From: Cryobacterium zongtaii | GTDB lineage: Bacteria; Actinomycetota; Actinomycetes; Actinomycetales; Microbacteriaceae | Reading direction: 5' to 3' | DNA: 57,859 nucleotides | Assembly (NCBI RefSeq): GCF_002909375.1 | Contig: NZ_PPXD01000002.1 | Span: 1-57,859, forward strand | In this document: positions 42,455 through 51,248 of the stretch, one piece after another | How positions within the stretch are numbered: the stretch's first letter is position 1 | Layout of the letters: every line of letters begins with the position of its first letter | The notes under the pieces: model-generated | The model's database searches: none | Told to the model about the DNA's origin: nothing | Seen by the model: the letters and a program-made list of their open reading frames with translations, nothing else | Made by a program: the position numbers and the translations under genes

Positions 42455-43816
42455 ATGCATCGCAACGCAAAACTCGCCCTGTCCGTGTTGGCGGCAACCT
42501 CGATGGTTGCGCTGGCGGGCTGCACGGCTGCCGGTGGCAACGCCGACGGCGACAGCCAATCACTGAAGATCGTGTACCAGAAGACCGATTCCTTTACGGC
42601 TCTGGACGAGCTGTTCACGAAAATAAAGCCTGAGTTCGAAGCCGCCAACCCCGGGGTCACCGTCGAGCTCGAGCCGATCCAGGCCAACGACGACGACTAC
42701 TCCACCAAGCTCGCGCTCTCGCAGAAGTCCACCGAGACCGCACCTGACGTGTTCTACGAGGACACCTTCCGGCTGCGCTCCGACATCGACGCGGGCTACC
42801 TGCTCAACATCGACGACCAGCTCGCCGACTGGGACGAGTGGGCGCAATTCAACGAGGGAGCGAAGGCCGCTGGGATGGGTGACGACGGCAGCGTCTATGC
42901 GGTGCCGCTTGGCACCGACACCCGGGGCATTTGGTACAGCAAGCCGGTCTTCGCCGCCGCCGGCATCGAGTTGCCGTGGCAGCCGGAAACCTGGGACGAC
43001 ATCCTGACGGCCGCCCGCGCTATCCAGGAGACCCAGCCCGACGTGGTGCCGTTCAACATGTACGCCGGCAAGGGCACCGGCGAGGGCACCGTGATGCAGA
43101 GCTTCTACGAGTTGCTCTACGGCACCGGAGACACCCTCTATAACGAGGACGACCAGAAATGGGTGGTCGAATCCCAGGGGTTCAAGGACTCCCTCGAGTT
43201 CCTAGAGACGCTCTACGCGGAGAAGCTCGCCCTTGATCCGTCCGAGGCGCTGGACCCGAACGTGTGGAAGAAGGTCTTCGGCGAGTTGTTCCCGCAGGGC
43301 AAGCTCGGCGGCACCGTCGAAGGTTCCTACACCCCGTCGTTCTGGCAGACCGGTGGCTCGTACGAGTGGCCGGCGTACACCGAGGACATGGCCGTCGCGA
43401 CGTTCCCCACCCAGAACGGTGAGGAACCCGGGGGTGTGAGCATGTCGGGTGGCTGGACCCTCGCGGTGGGGGCGAAGACCGCGAACGCCGATCTCGCGTT
43501 CGATTTCCTCGCCCTGGCCGTCAGTCAGGAGAACGCCCTCTGGTACGCGATCAACAATTCCCAGATCGCCGTGCGCACGGATGTCGCAAGCGAACCGACC
43601 TACCTCGCCGCGAACCCGTTCGTGGCCGACGTGACCGAGCTGGTGGATGTGACCCACTACCGCCCCGCGACGAGCGACTACTCCAAGATCTCCGCTGAAG
43701 TGCAGGCGGCCACCGAGGCCGTCATCACCGGGCAGATGAGCGTGGATGAGGCCGCCGCCGCGTACGACACCGCCGTGGAGGGCATCGTGGGCGCCGACAA
43801 GGTCACCACGAAGTAG
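42455..43816 (+). CDS. Sugar ABC transporter substrate-binding lipoprotein
   Basis: ATG at 42455 with AAAGGAG at 42444-42450, 453 residues. The signal peptide ends in the lipobox LAGC with C23, so the protein is tethered outside the membrane. It is of the family-1 extracellular solute-binding type (MalE/UgpB-like), with IVYQKTD, FNMYAGKGTGEG, and GGVSMSGGWTLAVGAKTANADLAFDFLA. It delivers a sugar or oligosaccharide to the two permeases that follow. Given the alpha-mannosidase downstream, an alpha-mannoside is the likely ligand. Confidence 0.9.
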   Translation: MHRNAKLALSVLAATSMVALAGCTAAGGNADGDSQSLKIVYQKTDSFTALDELFTKIKPEFEAANPGVTVELEPIQANDDDYSTKLALSQKSTETAPDVFYEDTFRLRSDIDAGYLLNIDDQLADWDEWAQFNEGAKAAGMGDDGSVYAVPLGTDTRGIWYSKPVFAAAGIELPWQPETWDDILTAARAIQETQPDVVPFNMYAGKGTGEGTVMQSFYELLYGTGDTLYNEDDQKWVVESQGFKDSLEFLETLYAEKLALDPSEALDPNVWKKVFGELFPQGKLGGTVEGSYTPSFWQTGGSYEWPAYTEDMAVATFPTQNGEEPGGVSMSGGWTLAVGAKTANADLAFDFLALAVSQENALWYAINNSQIAVRTDVASEPTYLAANPFVADVTELVDVTHYRPATSDYSKISAEVQAATEAVITGQMSVDEAAAAYDTAVEGIVGADKVTTK

Positions 43817-43819
43817 TCC

Positions 43820-44770
43820 ATGACCGCCAACACCGTTTCCCGCCCTCCTCGTGAGACCGTGACCGGGTCGGGACCCTCGGGTTCCGGCCCGCGCCGGCGG
43901 CCCCGGGGCCGCACCCTGACCCGGGTGCTGCCCCTGGCGCCGGCCGTTGTGCTCCTCGCGATTTTCTTGATCGGGCCGGTCATCTGGTCGTTCTACGGCT
44001 CCTTCACCGACGCGGCCCTCACCGGCTCGAGCGCGCAGGACCCGCAGTGGGTGGGCCTGGACAACTACCTCACCCTGTTCACAGACCCGGTTTTTCCGCT
44101 GTCGCTGTGGCTGACCTTTGTGTTCGTGGTCGCCTCCGCCATCGTCGGCCAGAACTTCCTCGGGCTGGGCATCGCCCTGCTGACGAACCGGGCCAGCAAG
44201 GTGGTCAGCGCCGTGGTCGGCACGGCCGTCGTCGCGGCCTGGGTGCTGCCCGAGATCGTCGCCGCCTTCGTCGCCTACGCCTACTTCAGCGAGGACGGCA
44301 CCCTGAACCAGGTGCTCGCCGCGGCGGGGATGACCGGACCGAACTGGCTGTACAGCTTTCCCATGCTCTCGATCATCCTGGCCAACGCCTGGCGGGGCAC
44401 CGCGTTCTCGATGATGGTCTACCGGGCGGCGTTGAACGATGTGCCGGTAGAGGTGACGGAGGCCGCCATGATCGACGGCGCCGACGGCATCAAGCGCCTC
44501 ACCTGGATCACCATCCCGATGATCAAGAACAGCATCGCCACCAACCTGATGCTGATCACCCTACAGACGCTGTCGGTGTTCACCCTGATCTGGGTGATGA
44601 CCGCGGGCGGACCCGGAAACGAAAGCACCACCCTGCCGATCATGGCCTTCCAGGAGGCATTCAAGTTCGGTGACATCGGCTACGGCACCGCCATCGCGAC
44701 GGTCATGCTGCTCATCGGTGCCGCTTTCTCGCTTGTCTACATTCGGGCGCTCCGCCCAGAAAAGGTCTGA
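43820..44770 (+). CDS. Sugar ABC transporter permease, MalF type
   Basis: ATG at 43820, 3 bases after the binding-protein stop. The product has 316 residues with an Arg/Pro-rich N-terminus and six membrane helices. The coupling loop EAA motif reads EAAMIDGADGIKRLTWITIP. It forms the membrane channel with the next gene product. No ATPase gene lies in this operon, so a shared MsiK-like ATPase encoded elsewhere is expected, as common in actinobacteria. Confidence 0.92.
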   Translation: MTANTVSRPPRETVTGSGPSGSGPRRRPRGRTLTRVLPLAPAVVLLAIFLIGPVIWSFYGSFTDAALTGSSAQDPQWVGLDNYLTLFTDPVFPLSLWLTFVFVVASAIVGQNFLGLGIALLTNRASKVVSAVVGTAVVAAWVLPEIVAAFVAYAYFSEDGTLNQVLAAAGMTGPNWLYSFPMLSIILANAWRGTAFSMMVYRAALNDVPVEVTEAAMIDGADGIKRLTWITIPMIKNSIATNLMLITLQTLSVFTLIWVMTAGGPGNESTTLPIMAFQEAFKFGDIGYGTAIATVMLLIGAAFSLVYIRALRPEKV

Positions 44771-44774
44771 GCCG

Positions 44775-45632
44775 ATGACCGTCAGCACCCTCGCCACCTC
44801 GGTGGCCTCGCCGCGCAAGGCCACCGCCGCGATCCTGGCCAATGCCGTTCTCATCGTCATCGCGCTGTGCTTCCTGCTGCCGCTGGCCTGGCTGGTCCTG
44901 GCCTCCCTCGACGTGAAGGCCACCTACCAGACCCAGATTCCCGAGCAACTGTCCCTGGACAACTTTGCCGCGGTGTTCAACCCCGAGCTGACGTTCCTGC
45001 CGCTCTGGAACAGCCTGCTGCTCTCCGGCGGCGCCGCCGTCGTCACTGTGCTGGCGTCGGTGCTGGCTGCCTACCCGCTCTCCAGGTACACCATGCGCTT
45101 CAACAAGCCGTTCATGTACGGGGTCCTGTTCGGCACCTGCCTGCCCATCACCGCAATCATGGTTCCGGTGTACAGCCTGTTCGTTCGCCTGAATCTGCTG
45201 GACTCGATTCCTGCCACGATCTTCTTCATGGCGGCGACCTCGCTGCCGATGGCCATTTGGATGACCAAGAACTTCATGGACTCGGTTCCGGTCAGCCTGG
45301 AGGAAGCCGCCTGGGTCGACGGGGCGTCCGCGATGAACGCCCTCCGGCGCATCGTTGTGCCCCTCATGCGCCCCGGACTGAGCGTGGTGTTCATCTTCGT
45401 GTTCATCCAGGCCTGGGGCAATTTCTTCGTGCCGTTCGTGTTGCTGCTCTCGCCGAGCAAGCAGCCGGCCGCCGTGAGCATCTACAGCTTCTTCGGCCAG
45501 TACGGTGCCATCGCGTACGGTCAGCTCGCCGCGTTCTCCGTGCTGTATTCAGTCCCGGTGATTCTGCTCTACGTCCTCGTTTCCCGCGGCATGGGCGGGT
45601 CATTCACCATGTCAGGCGCGATCAAGGGTTAG
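44775..45632 (+). CDS. Sugar ABC transporter permease, MalG type
   Basis: ATG at 44775, 4 bases after the previous stop. The product has 285 residues and six helices. The EAA loop reads EEAAWVDGASAMNALRRIVVPLMRPG. The C-terminus, GMGGSFTMSGAIKG, is typical of MalG-type permeases. It pairs with the product of the gene upstream. The alpha-mannosidase gene follows within 14 bases, so the four genes should be one transcript. Confidence 0.92.
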   Translation: MTVSTLATSVASPRKATAAILANAVLIVIALCFLLPLAWLVLASLDVKATYQTQIPEQLSLDNFAAVFNPELTFLPLWNSLLLSGGAAVVTVLASVLAAYPLSRYTMRFNKPFMYGVLFGTCLPITAIMVPVYSLFVRLNLLDSIPATIFFMAATSLPMAIWMTKNFMDSVPVSLEEAAWVDGASAMNALRRIVVPLMRPGLSVVFIFVFIQAWGNFFVPFVLLLSPSKQPAAVSIYSFFGQYGAIAYGQLAAFSVLYSVPVILLYVLVSRGMGGSFTMSGAIKG

Positions 45633-45646
45633 GAACGGTACCAGTC

Positions 45647-48600
45647 ATGCATGATGACAGCACGCTCGTGGAGTTGCGGATCAGCCGGTTCGTCCGGGAA
45701 CGGCTCCGTCCAGCCCTCAACCGGGCCGCGGTGCCCCTCACCATCGAATCCTGGGATGCTCCGGGTGAGCCCGTACCCTTCATGGACGCCATCCGCCAGG
45801 ACTACAGCCCGTTCGGTACCGGCCAAACCTGGGGGCGGCCGTGGGGAACGACCTGGTTGCACGTCACCGGCAGTGTTCCGGCCCAGTGGCCGGTCGACGA
45901 CTCCCTACGGGTCGAACTCCTGGTCGATCTCGGCTTCAGCAAGGCGACGCCGGGGTTCCAGGCCGAAGGCCTGGTCTGGTCCCCGGACGGTGTCATCCTC
46001 AAGGCGGTCGAGCCCCGCAACCGCTCCGTCCCTCTGACGGTGGGACCCGGTGGGCGCATCGACCTCTACATCGAGGCGGCCGCCAACCCGGATGTCACCT
46101 CCGGCTTCACCTTCGTCGCCACCGATAAAGGCGACCCCGCCACGGCCGGAGCCAACCCGATCTACCGGCTCCGGCAGGTGGACGTGGTGCTCAAGGACCA
46201 GACCGTGTGGGAGCTCCTGCAGGATTTCTGGACCCTGACCGGTCTCATGCGTGAGCTTCCCACGGGTCTCGCCCGGCGGGCGGAGATTCTACGGGCGCTG
46301 GAACGCAGCATCGACGTCGTGGACCCTGACGACGTCGCGGGCACGGCGTCCCGTGGACGCGCCGCGCTCGCCGAAGTGCTCGCCCGACCGGCGAACGCGA
46401 GCGCCCACCATCTGCACGCCGTGGGCCACGCCCACATCGACAGCGCCTGGCTCTGGCCGGTGCGGGAGACCGTGCGCAAGGTGGCACGCACCTTCTCCAA
46501 TGTGCTGGCCCTGATCGAGGCGAACCCGGACTTCACCTTCGCCGCGTCATCCGCCCAGCAGTATGCCTGGCTCAAGGAGCACTACCCGGAGCTGTTCGCC
46601 AGGGTCAAGGCGCAGGTCGCGGCCGGCACGTTTGTGCCGGTGGGTGGGATGTGGGTGGAGTCGGACACCAACATGCCCGGTGGTGAGGCGCTGGCTCGCC
46701 AATTCGTCGCCGGGAAGCGTTTTTTCATGGAGGAATTCGGCGTCGAGCCGCTGGAGGTGTGGCTGCCCGACTCGTTCGGCTACTCGGCGGCGTTGCCGCA
46801 GATCGTGGCGGCGGCCGGGTCCCGGTGGTTCCTGACCCAGAAGACCTCCTGGAACGAGACCAACCTGATGCCGCACCACACCTTCCGCTGGGAAGGCATC
46901 GATGGCACCCGGATTTTCACCCACTTCCCTCCCGTCGACACGTATAACGCGGAGTTGTCGGGGGAGGAGCTGGCGCGAGCGGAGCACCAATATGCCGAGA
47001 AGGGGTCGGCCAACACGTCGCTCGTGCCATTCGGATGGGGGGACGGCGGCGGCGGACCGACCACGGAGATGATCGCCGCCGCCCGCCGAACCGAGTCGCT
47101 GGAAGGCTCGCCGACGGTGGAGCTGTCCAGCCCGCGACGCTTTTTCGAGGCGGCCGAGGCCGAGTACCCCGAGCCGCCGGTCTGGCTCGGCGAGTTGTAC
47201 CTCGAGTTCCACCGGGGCACCTACACGTCCCAGGCGCGCACCAAACGCGGCAACCGCCGCAGCGAGCACCTGCTGCGCGAGGCCGAACTGTGGGCGGCCA
47301 CGGCATCCGTGCGCTCGGGGGTCGCGTACCCCTACGACCTGCTCGAGCAGACCTGGCACACCGTGCTGCTGCAACAGTTCCACGACATCTTGCCCGGCTC
47401 CTCCATCGCCTGGGTGCACCAGGAAGCCGAACGCAACTACGCCGCCGTCGCCGACACCCTGACCGACCTGATCGAGACCACTGTGCGGCAGCTGTGCTCC
47501 ACCGGCGACAGCACCGTGCTGCTGAACGCGGGCCCGTACGCCCTTGACGGCGTGGCGGGCCTGGCCGGCGCGGATGCCGCCCACCCCGATCCGGCGGCGC
47601 CGGCGGCTGACGTCACCCTGACCCGCACGGCGGCCGGCCTCGTGCTCGACAACGGACTCGTGGCCGTCACCATCGACGCCGATGGGCTCTTCAGCTCGGT
47701 GTGGGACGTGATCGCGCACCGCGAGCTGGTGCCGGCGGGTTCCCGGGGCAACCTGCTGCAGCTGCACCGGGACACCCCCACCCAGTGGGACGCCTGGGAC
47801 ATCGACGAACACTACAAACGCAACACCGTGGACCTGACCACGGCGGAGTCCGTCGAGGTGATCCTGGACACGCCCGACCGGGCCCGCGTGCGGGTGACCC
47901 GTGCCTTCGGGACCTCCCGCGTGGTCGAGGACATCACCCTGTCGGCGGGGTCGCCGGCGGTGGACCTGCACTTCGACCTGGACTGGCACGAACGGCAGAA
48001 GCTGCTCAAGCTGGCCTTCCCGCTCGACGTGAACGCCGACCGGGCCGCCTCGGAGATCCAGTTCGGCCACGTCTTCCGGGCCACGCACACCAACACCTCC
48101 TGGGATGCCGCCCGGTTCGAGACGGTGGCGCATCGGTGGGTGCACGTGGGCGAGCCCGGCTACGGGGTGGCCGTGGGCAACGACTCCACCTACGGACATG
48201 ACATCAGCCGGTCTCCGGACGGCGCCGGCCGGTCCGCGACCACGGTGCGGCTGTCGCTGCTGCGCGCGGCGGTGTTCCCCGACCCCGCCGCCGATCAGGG
48301 CCGGCATGAGCTGCGGGTCTCCCTGCGGGTGGGCTCCGGCATCCCCGAAGCCGTGGCCGAGGGGTACCGGCTGAACCTGCCGCTGCGCACCGTGACCGGG
48401 GTGGCCGACGCTGTCGTCGAGCCCCTGCTCCGGGTCGACAACCCGGCTGTGGTGATCGAGGCGGTCAAGCTCGCCGAAGACCGGAGCGGGGATGTGATCG
48501 TGCGGCTGTACGAGGCGCACGGCAATCGGTCGACGGCGCGGCTCATCCGGCATTTCGAGGCGACGGATGTGGTGGAGACCGACCTGCTCGAGCGCCCGCT

Positions 48601-48718
48601 GGCCGAGCCCCGCGTCGAGCTCGCCGCCGGGGCGCCGCTCCCGGTGGAGTCGCACGCCCTCACCCTCACCCTGCGCCCGTTCGAGATCGTCACGCTGCGC
48701 TTCATCCGCCGCCAGTAA
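45647..48718 (+). CDS. Alpha-mannosidase (GH38)
   Basis: ATG at 45647 after AGGAACG at 45631-45637; 1023 residues, normal for bacterial GH38. It starts with an N-terminal beta-rich region. The zinc-binding HAHIDSAW lies at 261-268 and the nucleophile D375 in WLPDSFGYS. The helical middle domain has WHTVLLQQFHDILPGSSI, and long C-terminal beta domains follow. No signal peptide, so it hydrolyses imported alpha-mannosides in the cytoplasm. It is the last gene of the ABC operon. A shared palindrome follows 2 bases after the stop. Confidence 0.93.
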   Translation: MHDDSTLVELRISRFVRERLRPALNRAAVPLTIESWDAPGEPVPFMDAIRQDYSPFGTGQTWGRPWGTTWLHVTGSVPAQWPVDDSLRVELLVDLGFSKATPGFQAEGLVWSPDGVILKAVEPRNRSVPLTVGPGGRIDLYIEAAANPDVTSGFTFVATDKGDPATAGANPIYRLRQVDVVLKDQTVWELLQDFWTLTGLMRELPTGLARRAEILRALERSIDVVDPDDVAGTASRGRAALAEVLARPANASAHHLHAVGHAHIDSAWLWPVRETVRKVARTFSNVLALIEANPDFTFAASSAQQYAWLKEHYPELFARVKAQVAAGTFVPVGGMWVESDTNMPGGEALARQFVAGKRFFMEEFGVEPLEVWLPDSFGYSAALPQIVAAAGSRWFLTQKTSWNETNLMPHHTFRWEGIDGTRIFTHFPPVDTYNAELSGEELARAEHQYAEKGSANTSLVPFGWGDGGGGPTTEMIAAARRTESLEGSPTVELSSPRRFFEAAEAEYPEPPVWLGELYLEFHRGTYTSQARTKRGNRRSEHLLREAELWAATASVRSGVAYPYDLLEQTWHTVLLQQFHDILPGSSIAWVHQEAERNYAAVADTLTDLIETTVRQLCSTGDSTVLLNAGPYALDGVAGLAGADAAHPDPAAPAADVTLTRTAAGLVLDNGLVAVTIDADGLFSSVWDVIAHRELVPAGSRGNLLQLHRDTPTQWDAWDIDEHYKRNTVDLTTAESVEVILDTPDRARVRVTRAFGTSRVVEDITLSAGSPAVDLHFDLDWHERQKLLKLAFPLDVNADRAASEIQFGHVFRATHTNTSWDAARFETVAHRWVHVGEPGYGVAVGNDSTYGHDISRSPDGAGRSATTVRLSLLRAAVFPDPAADQGRHELRVSLRVGSGIPEAVAEGYRLNLPLRTVTGVADAVVEPLLRVDNPAVVIEAVKLAEDRSGDVIVRLYEAHGNRSTARLIRHFEATDVVETDLLERPLAEPRVELAAGAPLPVESHALTLTLRPFEIVTLRFIRRQ

Positions 48719-48720
48719 CT

Positions 48721-48781
48721 CGCGAAAGCGGCCACGTGGTCGTGTCGCGGGTGCGGAGGCAGCCACGTGCCCGCTCTCGCG
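48721..48781. repeat. Shared palindromic element, copy 2
   Basis: Left arm CGCGAAAGCGGCCACGTG (48721-48738) pairs with CACGTGCCCGCTCTCGCG (48764-48781) at 16 of 18 positions. It sits between the convergent alpha-mannosidase and ABC exporter genes, 2 bases after the former stop, where it could end both transcripts. No T-tract follows on the plus strand. Same family as 24800 and 51155. Confidence 0.8.
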
Positions 48782-48818
48782 GGGAGAGCGGACCTCGCGG
48801 AAGACCTCGCGAGTGCTG

Positions 48819-50831
48819 TTAGACCAGCAGCTGGTGCTTGGCCAGGTCGCGGTACAGCGGGGTGGAGAGCACCAGCTCGGAGTGGGTGCCGGTGCCGACG
48901 ACCTCGCCGTGGTCCAGGACCACGATCTGGTCAGAGTCGACCACGGTGGAGAGCCGGTGCGCGATCACGATCAGGGTGCGGTCCACCGCCACGGCGTCGA
49001 TGGCCTCGCGCATCAGCTGTTCGTTCATGCCGTCCAGGCTCGAGGTGGACTCGTCCAGCAGCAGGATCGGCGGGGCGGCGAGCAGCGCCCGGGCGATGGC
49101 GAGGCGCTGGCGTTCGCCGCCGGAGAGTTTGACGCCGTCTTCGCCGACCGCGGCACCGAGGCCGGCCGGGTCGCGGTCGAGCACCTCGCCGAGGTTCACG
49201 GCGTGCAGCACGGCCACGCACTGCTCGTCGGTGGCGTCCGGCGTGGCGAGGGTGAGGTTGTCGCGCAGCGAGCCGGCCAGCACGGGGGCGTCCTGCTCCA
49301 CGTATCCGATCTGACCGCGCAGGTCGGTGCGGTCCAGGCTGCGGATGTCGAGGCCGCCGAGCCGCACCACGCCGGAGTCGGCGTCGTAGAACCGCTCGAT
49401 CAGCGCGAGGATGGTGCTCTTGCCGGCACCGGACGGGCCCACCAGGGCGGTGCGCAGACCGCGGGGGGCGCTGAACGAGACGCCGCGCAGCACCGGTGCC
49501 GGGGTGGCAGGGCCGACAGCAGGGGCCATCGTATCGGTACCGGCGAACTCGGTGGAGGCGTCGGGGGTGCTGCCGTCCTCGGCGGCGAGGACCGCCTGGG
49601 CGACCGGGCCGGGGCGCACGGCAGCCAGCTGCTCGCCGGTGGCGGCATCCGTCGTGGCGAGCACGGTGGGGGCGTAGTGGAAGCGCACGTCCTCGAACGA
49701 GATCGCCGGCGCCTCCGGGTTGACCTTGGCGTTCGCGGCGCCCACCACGATGGCCAGCGGCGCGATGTCGCGGTCGAACTGGTCTTCGCTGGGCAGGTCG
49801 ATGATCTCCTGGATGCGGCCGAGGGCGCCGAGCGCCGAGTTGACCGAGGTGATCGCGCCGAAGAACTGGCCCAGCGGCATGATCATCATGAACAGGAACA
49901 GGATGAACGACACCAGGTCGGCGATGGTGATGCTGCCGTCCGCCACCCGGAAGCCCCCGACGCCGAGCACCACGAGCAGCGACACCTGCAGCGCGATGCC
50001 GGCGATCGGCACGACCAGGGCCGAGACCTTGGCGACCTTGATGCCCATCTGCCAGGCACCCTCGGCGTCCTTTTCGACCACCGCGATCTCGCGGGCGGTG
50101 GCGTTGGCGGCGCGCACGGTGCGTACGGCGCTGATGGCCCGCTCAACGCTGGCGGCCAGGTCGCCGACCTTGGTCTGGGCGGCCAGGCTGGCGGTGCGGA
50201 TGCGCCGGGACAACAGCACCACGGTAACCACTGACACGGCGATCACGAGCACCGTCAGGCCCAGCAGCACCGGGTCGATGATGAGCATCGCGATGATGGC
50301 GCCGATGAACGTGAGCGAGCCGCCGATGGCCTCCACGGCGCCCTGGGTGAGCACGGCGCGGAGCAGGGTGGTGTCCGAGCTGACCCTGGAGACCAGGTCG
50401 CCGGTGCGGCGGGCGTCGAACTGGCTGATCGGCAGGTTCAGCATTCGCCCGATCAGGCGGCGGCGGCTGGAGAGCACCACGCCCTCGCCGGTGCGCTGCA
50501 GCAGGTAGTGCTGGTAGCCGCTGATCAGCGCGGAGACCACGACGAGCGCGACGAGCCCCGTGACAATGTTGTCCAGCGGGTCGCCGGCCTCGACGAGGGT
50601 GATCACCTGGCTCACCAGCAGCGGCTGGGCCAGGCTCGCGGCGGCGCCGAGCACGCTGAGCACTACGACAACACTGAGCACGGCCCGGTGTTCGGACAGG
50701 TAGGGCAGCAACTGGCTGAAGGATGCCCGCGGCCCTTCGGTCGGGGCGCCGCGGCGGCCCATCCGGGAACGTGTTCTGGGTGCGGGGGTGTCGGACGCGG
50801 GGGTGCTGGTGCCGGGGGGTGTCGTACTCAC
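48819..50831 (-). CDS. ABC exporter, fused membrane and ATPase domains
   Basis: GTG or ATG region at 50831, 670 residues. Six helices of the exporter membrane domain fill about 50-350 (LVSRVSSDTTLLRAVLTQG is the intracellular loop). ATPase motifs: Walker A GPSGAGKST near 463-471, signature LSGGERQRLAIARALL, Walker B ILLLDESTS, and AHRLS. Between the first strand of the ATPase domain (VRFHYAP) and APVLRGVSF there is an extra stretch of about 55 residues, rich in Ala, Thr, Pro and acidic residues (about 388-443), unlike the family. Substrate unknown, likely a drug or lipid. Confidence 0.9.
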   Translation of the reverse strand: MSTTPPGTSTPASDTPAPRTRSRMGRRGAPTEGPRASFSQLLPYLSEHRAVLSVVVVLSVLGAAASLAQPLLVSQVITLVEAGDPLDNIVTGLVALVVVSALISGYQHYLLQRTGEGVVLSSRRRLIGRMLNLPISQFDARRTGDLVSRVSSDTTLLRAVLTQGAVEAIGGSLTFIGAIIAMLIIDPVLLGLTVLVIAVSVVTVVLLSRRIRTASLAAQTKVGDLAASVERAISAVRTVRAANATAREIAVVEKDAEGAWQMGIKVAKVSALVVPIAGIALQVSLLVVLGVGGFRVADGSITIADLVSFILFLFMMIMPLGQFFGAITSVNSALGALGRIQEIIDLPSEDQFDRDIAPLAIVVGAANAKVNPEAPAISFEDVRFHYAPTVLATTDAATGEQLAAVRPGPVAQAVLAAEDGSTPDASTEFAGTDTMAPAVGPATPAPVLRGVSFSAPRGLRTALVGPSGAGKSTILALIERFYDADSGVVRLGGLDIRSLDRTDLRGQIGYVEQDAPVLAGSLRDNLTLATPDATDEQCVAVLHAVNLGEVLDRDPAGLGAAVGEDGVKLSGGERQRLAIARALLAAPPILLLDESTSSLDGMNEQLMREAIDAVAVDRTLIVIAHRLSTVVDSDQIVVLDHGEVVGTGTHSELVLSTPLYRDLAKHQLLV

Positions 50832-50882
50832 CAGTCGAGCTTAACCGGCGCCCGCGCGGATGCGGGCCTCGCCGGGTGCAGG

Positions 50883-51098
50883 CTAGCCACGGCCGTACTT
50901 CTTGTGCACGGCCTGCCGGGAGACCTCCAGGGCCAGGGCGATCAGCTGCCAGGGTGCATTGGCGTTGCGTGCCCGCCGCACGGCCAGGGCCTCGGCGCGG
51001 TCGAGTTCGCCGCGCATCCGCTTGATTGCCCGCAGTGTCTCGATCGGGTCGCCTGAGCCGGCGTCGCCCACCAGTGTTCGTCCCGTGTCATCCAACAT
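50883..51098 (-). CDS. Small helix-turn-helix protein
   Basis: ATG at 51098, 71 residues. Long first helix AIKRMRGELDRAEALAVRRARNANAPW, then the HTH LIALALEVSRQAVHKKYGRG, a common small DNA-binding module in actinobacteria. It is probably a dimer. Two TGTCAA-N6-TTGACA sites lie just upstream (51100-51117 and 51129-51146), the first touching the start codon, so it may repress itself. A palindromic repeat (51155) separates these sites from the MHS transporter gene. Other targets are unknown. Confidence 0.75.
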   Translation of the reverse strand: MLDDTGRTLVGDAGSGDPIETLRAIKRMRGELDRAEALAVRRARNANAPWQLIALALEVSRQAVHKKYGRG

Positions 51099-51099
51099 G

Positions 51100-51146
51100 T
51101 GTCAACCGTAATTGACAGATCCCATTCGTGTCAACTCAAATTGACA
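51100..51146 (-). promoter_or_regulatory. Two TGTCAA-N6-TTGACA sites upstream of the small HTH gene
   Basis: Perfect inverted repeats at 51100-51117 and 51129-51146, start-to-start 29 bases, so nearly on one face of the helix (about 2.8 turns). Each half, TTGACA, also equals a -35 consensus, so the upstream site may include the promoter of the gene. Operator function is inferred from symmetry, repetition and position beside an HTH gene. Confidence 0.6.
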
Positions 51147-51154
51147 TCCGATTG

Positions 51155-51214
51155 CGCGAAAGCGGCCGTGTGGCCACCTCAGCGAACTGAGACAGCCACA
51201 CGACCGCTTTCGCG
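51155..51214. repeat. Shared palindromic element, copy 3
   Basis: Arms CGCGAAAGCGGCCGTGTGGC (51155-51174) and GCCACACGACCGCTTTCGCG (51195-51214) pair at 19 of 20 positions, the one exception being a wobble pair. An inner CTCAG-CGAA-CTGAG hairpin matches that of the 24800 copy. It lies 34 bases after the MHS transporter stop and before the HTH gene operators. Confidence 0.82.
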
Positions 51215-51248
51215 AGCTCTAGTGCGAGCGTGGGCCGAGCCGCGCGGG

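Noticed and set aside
46547..48766. 739-codon minus-strand frame over the alpha-mannosidase
   Set aside because: Antisense shadow of a clear GH38 gene; no domain or start signal.
48567..50234. 555-codon plus-strand frame over the ABC exporter
   Set aside because: Shadow of the minus-strand exporter gene, rich in Gln/Gly/Asp/Arg with no motif.
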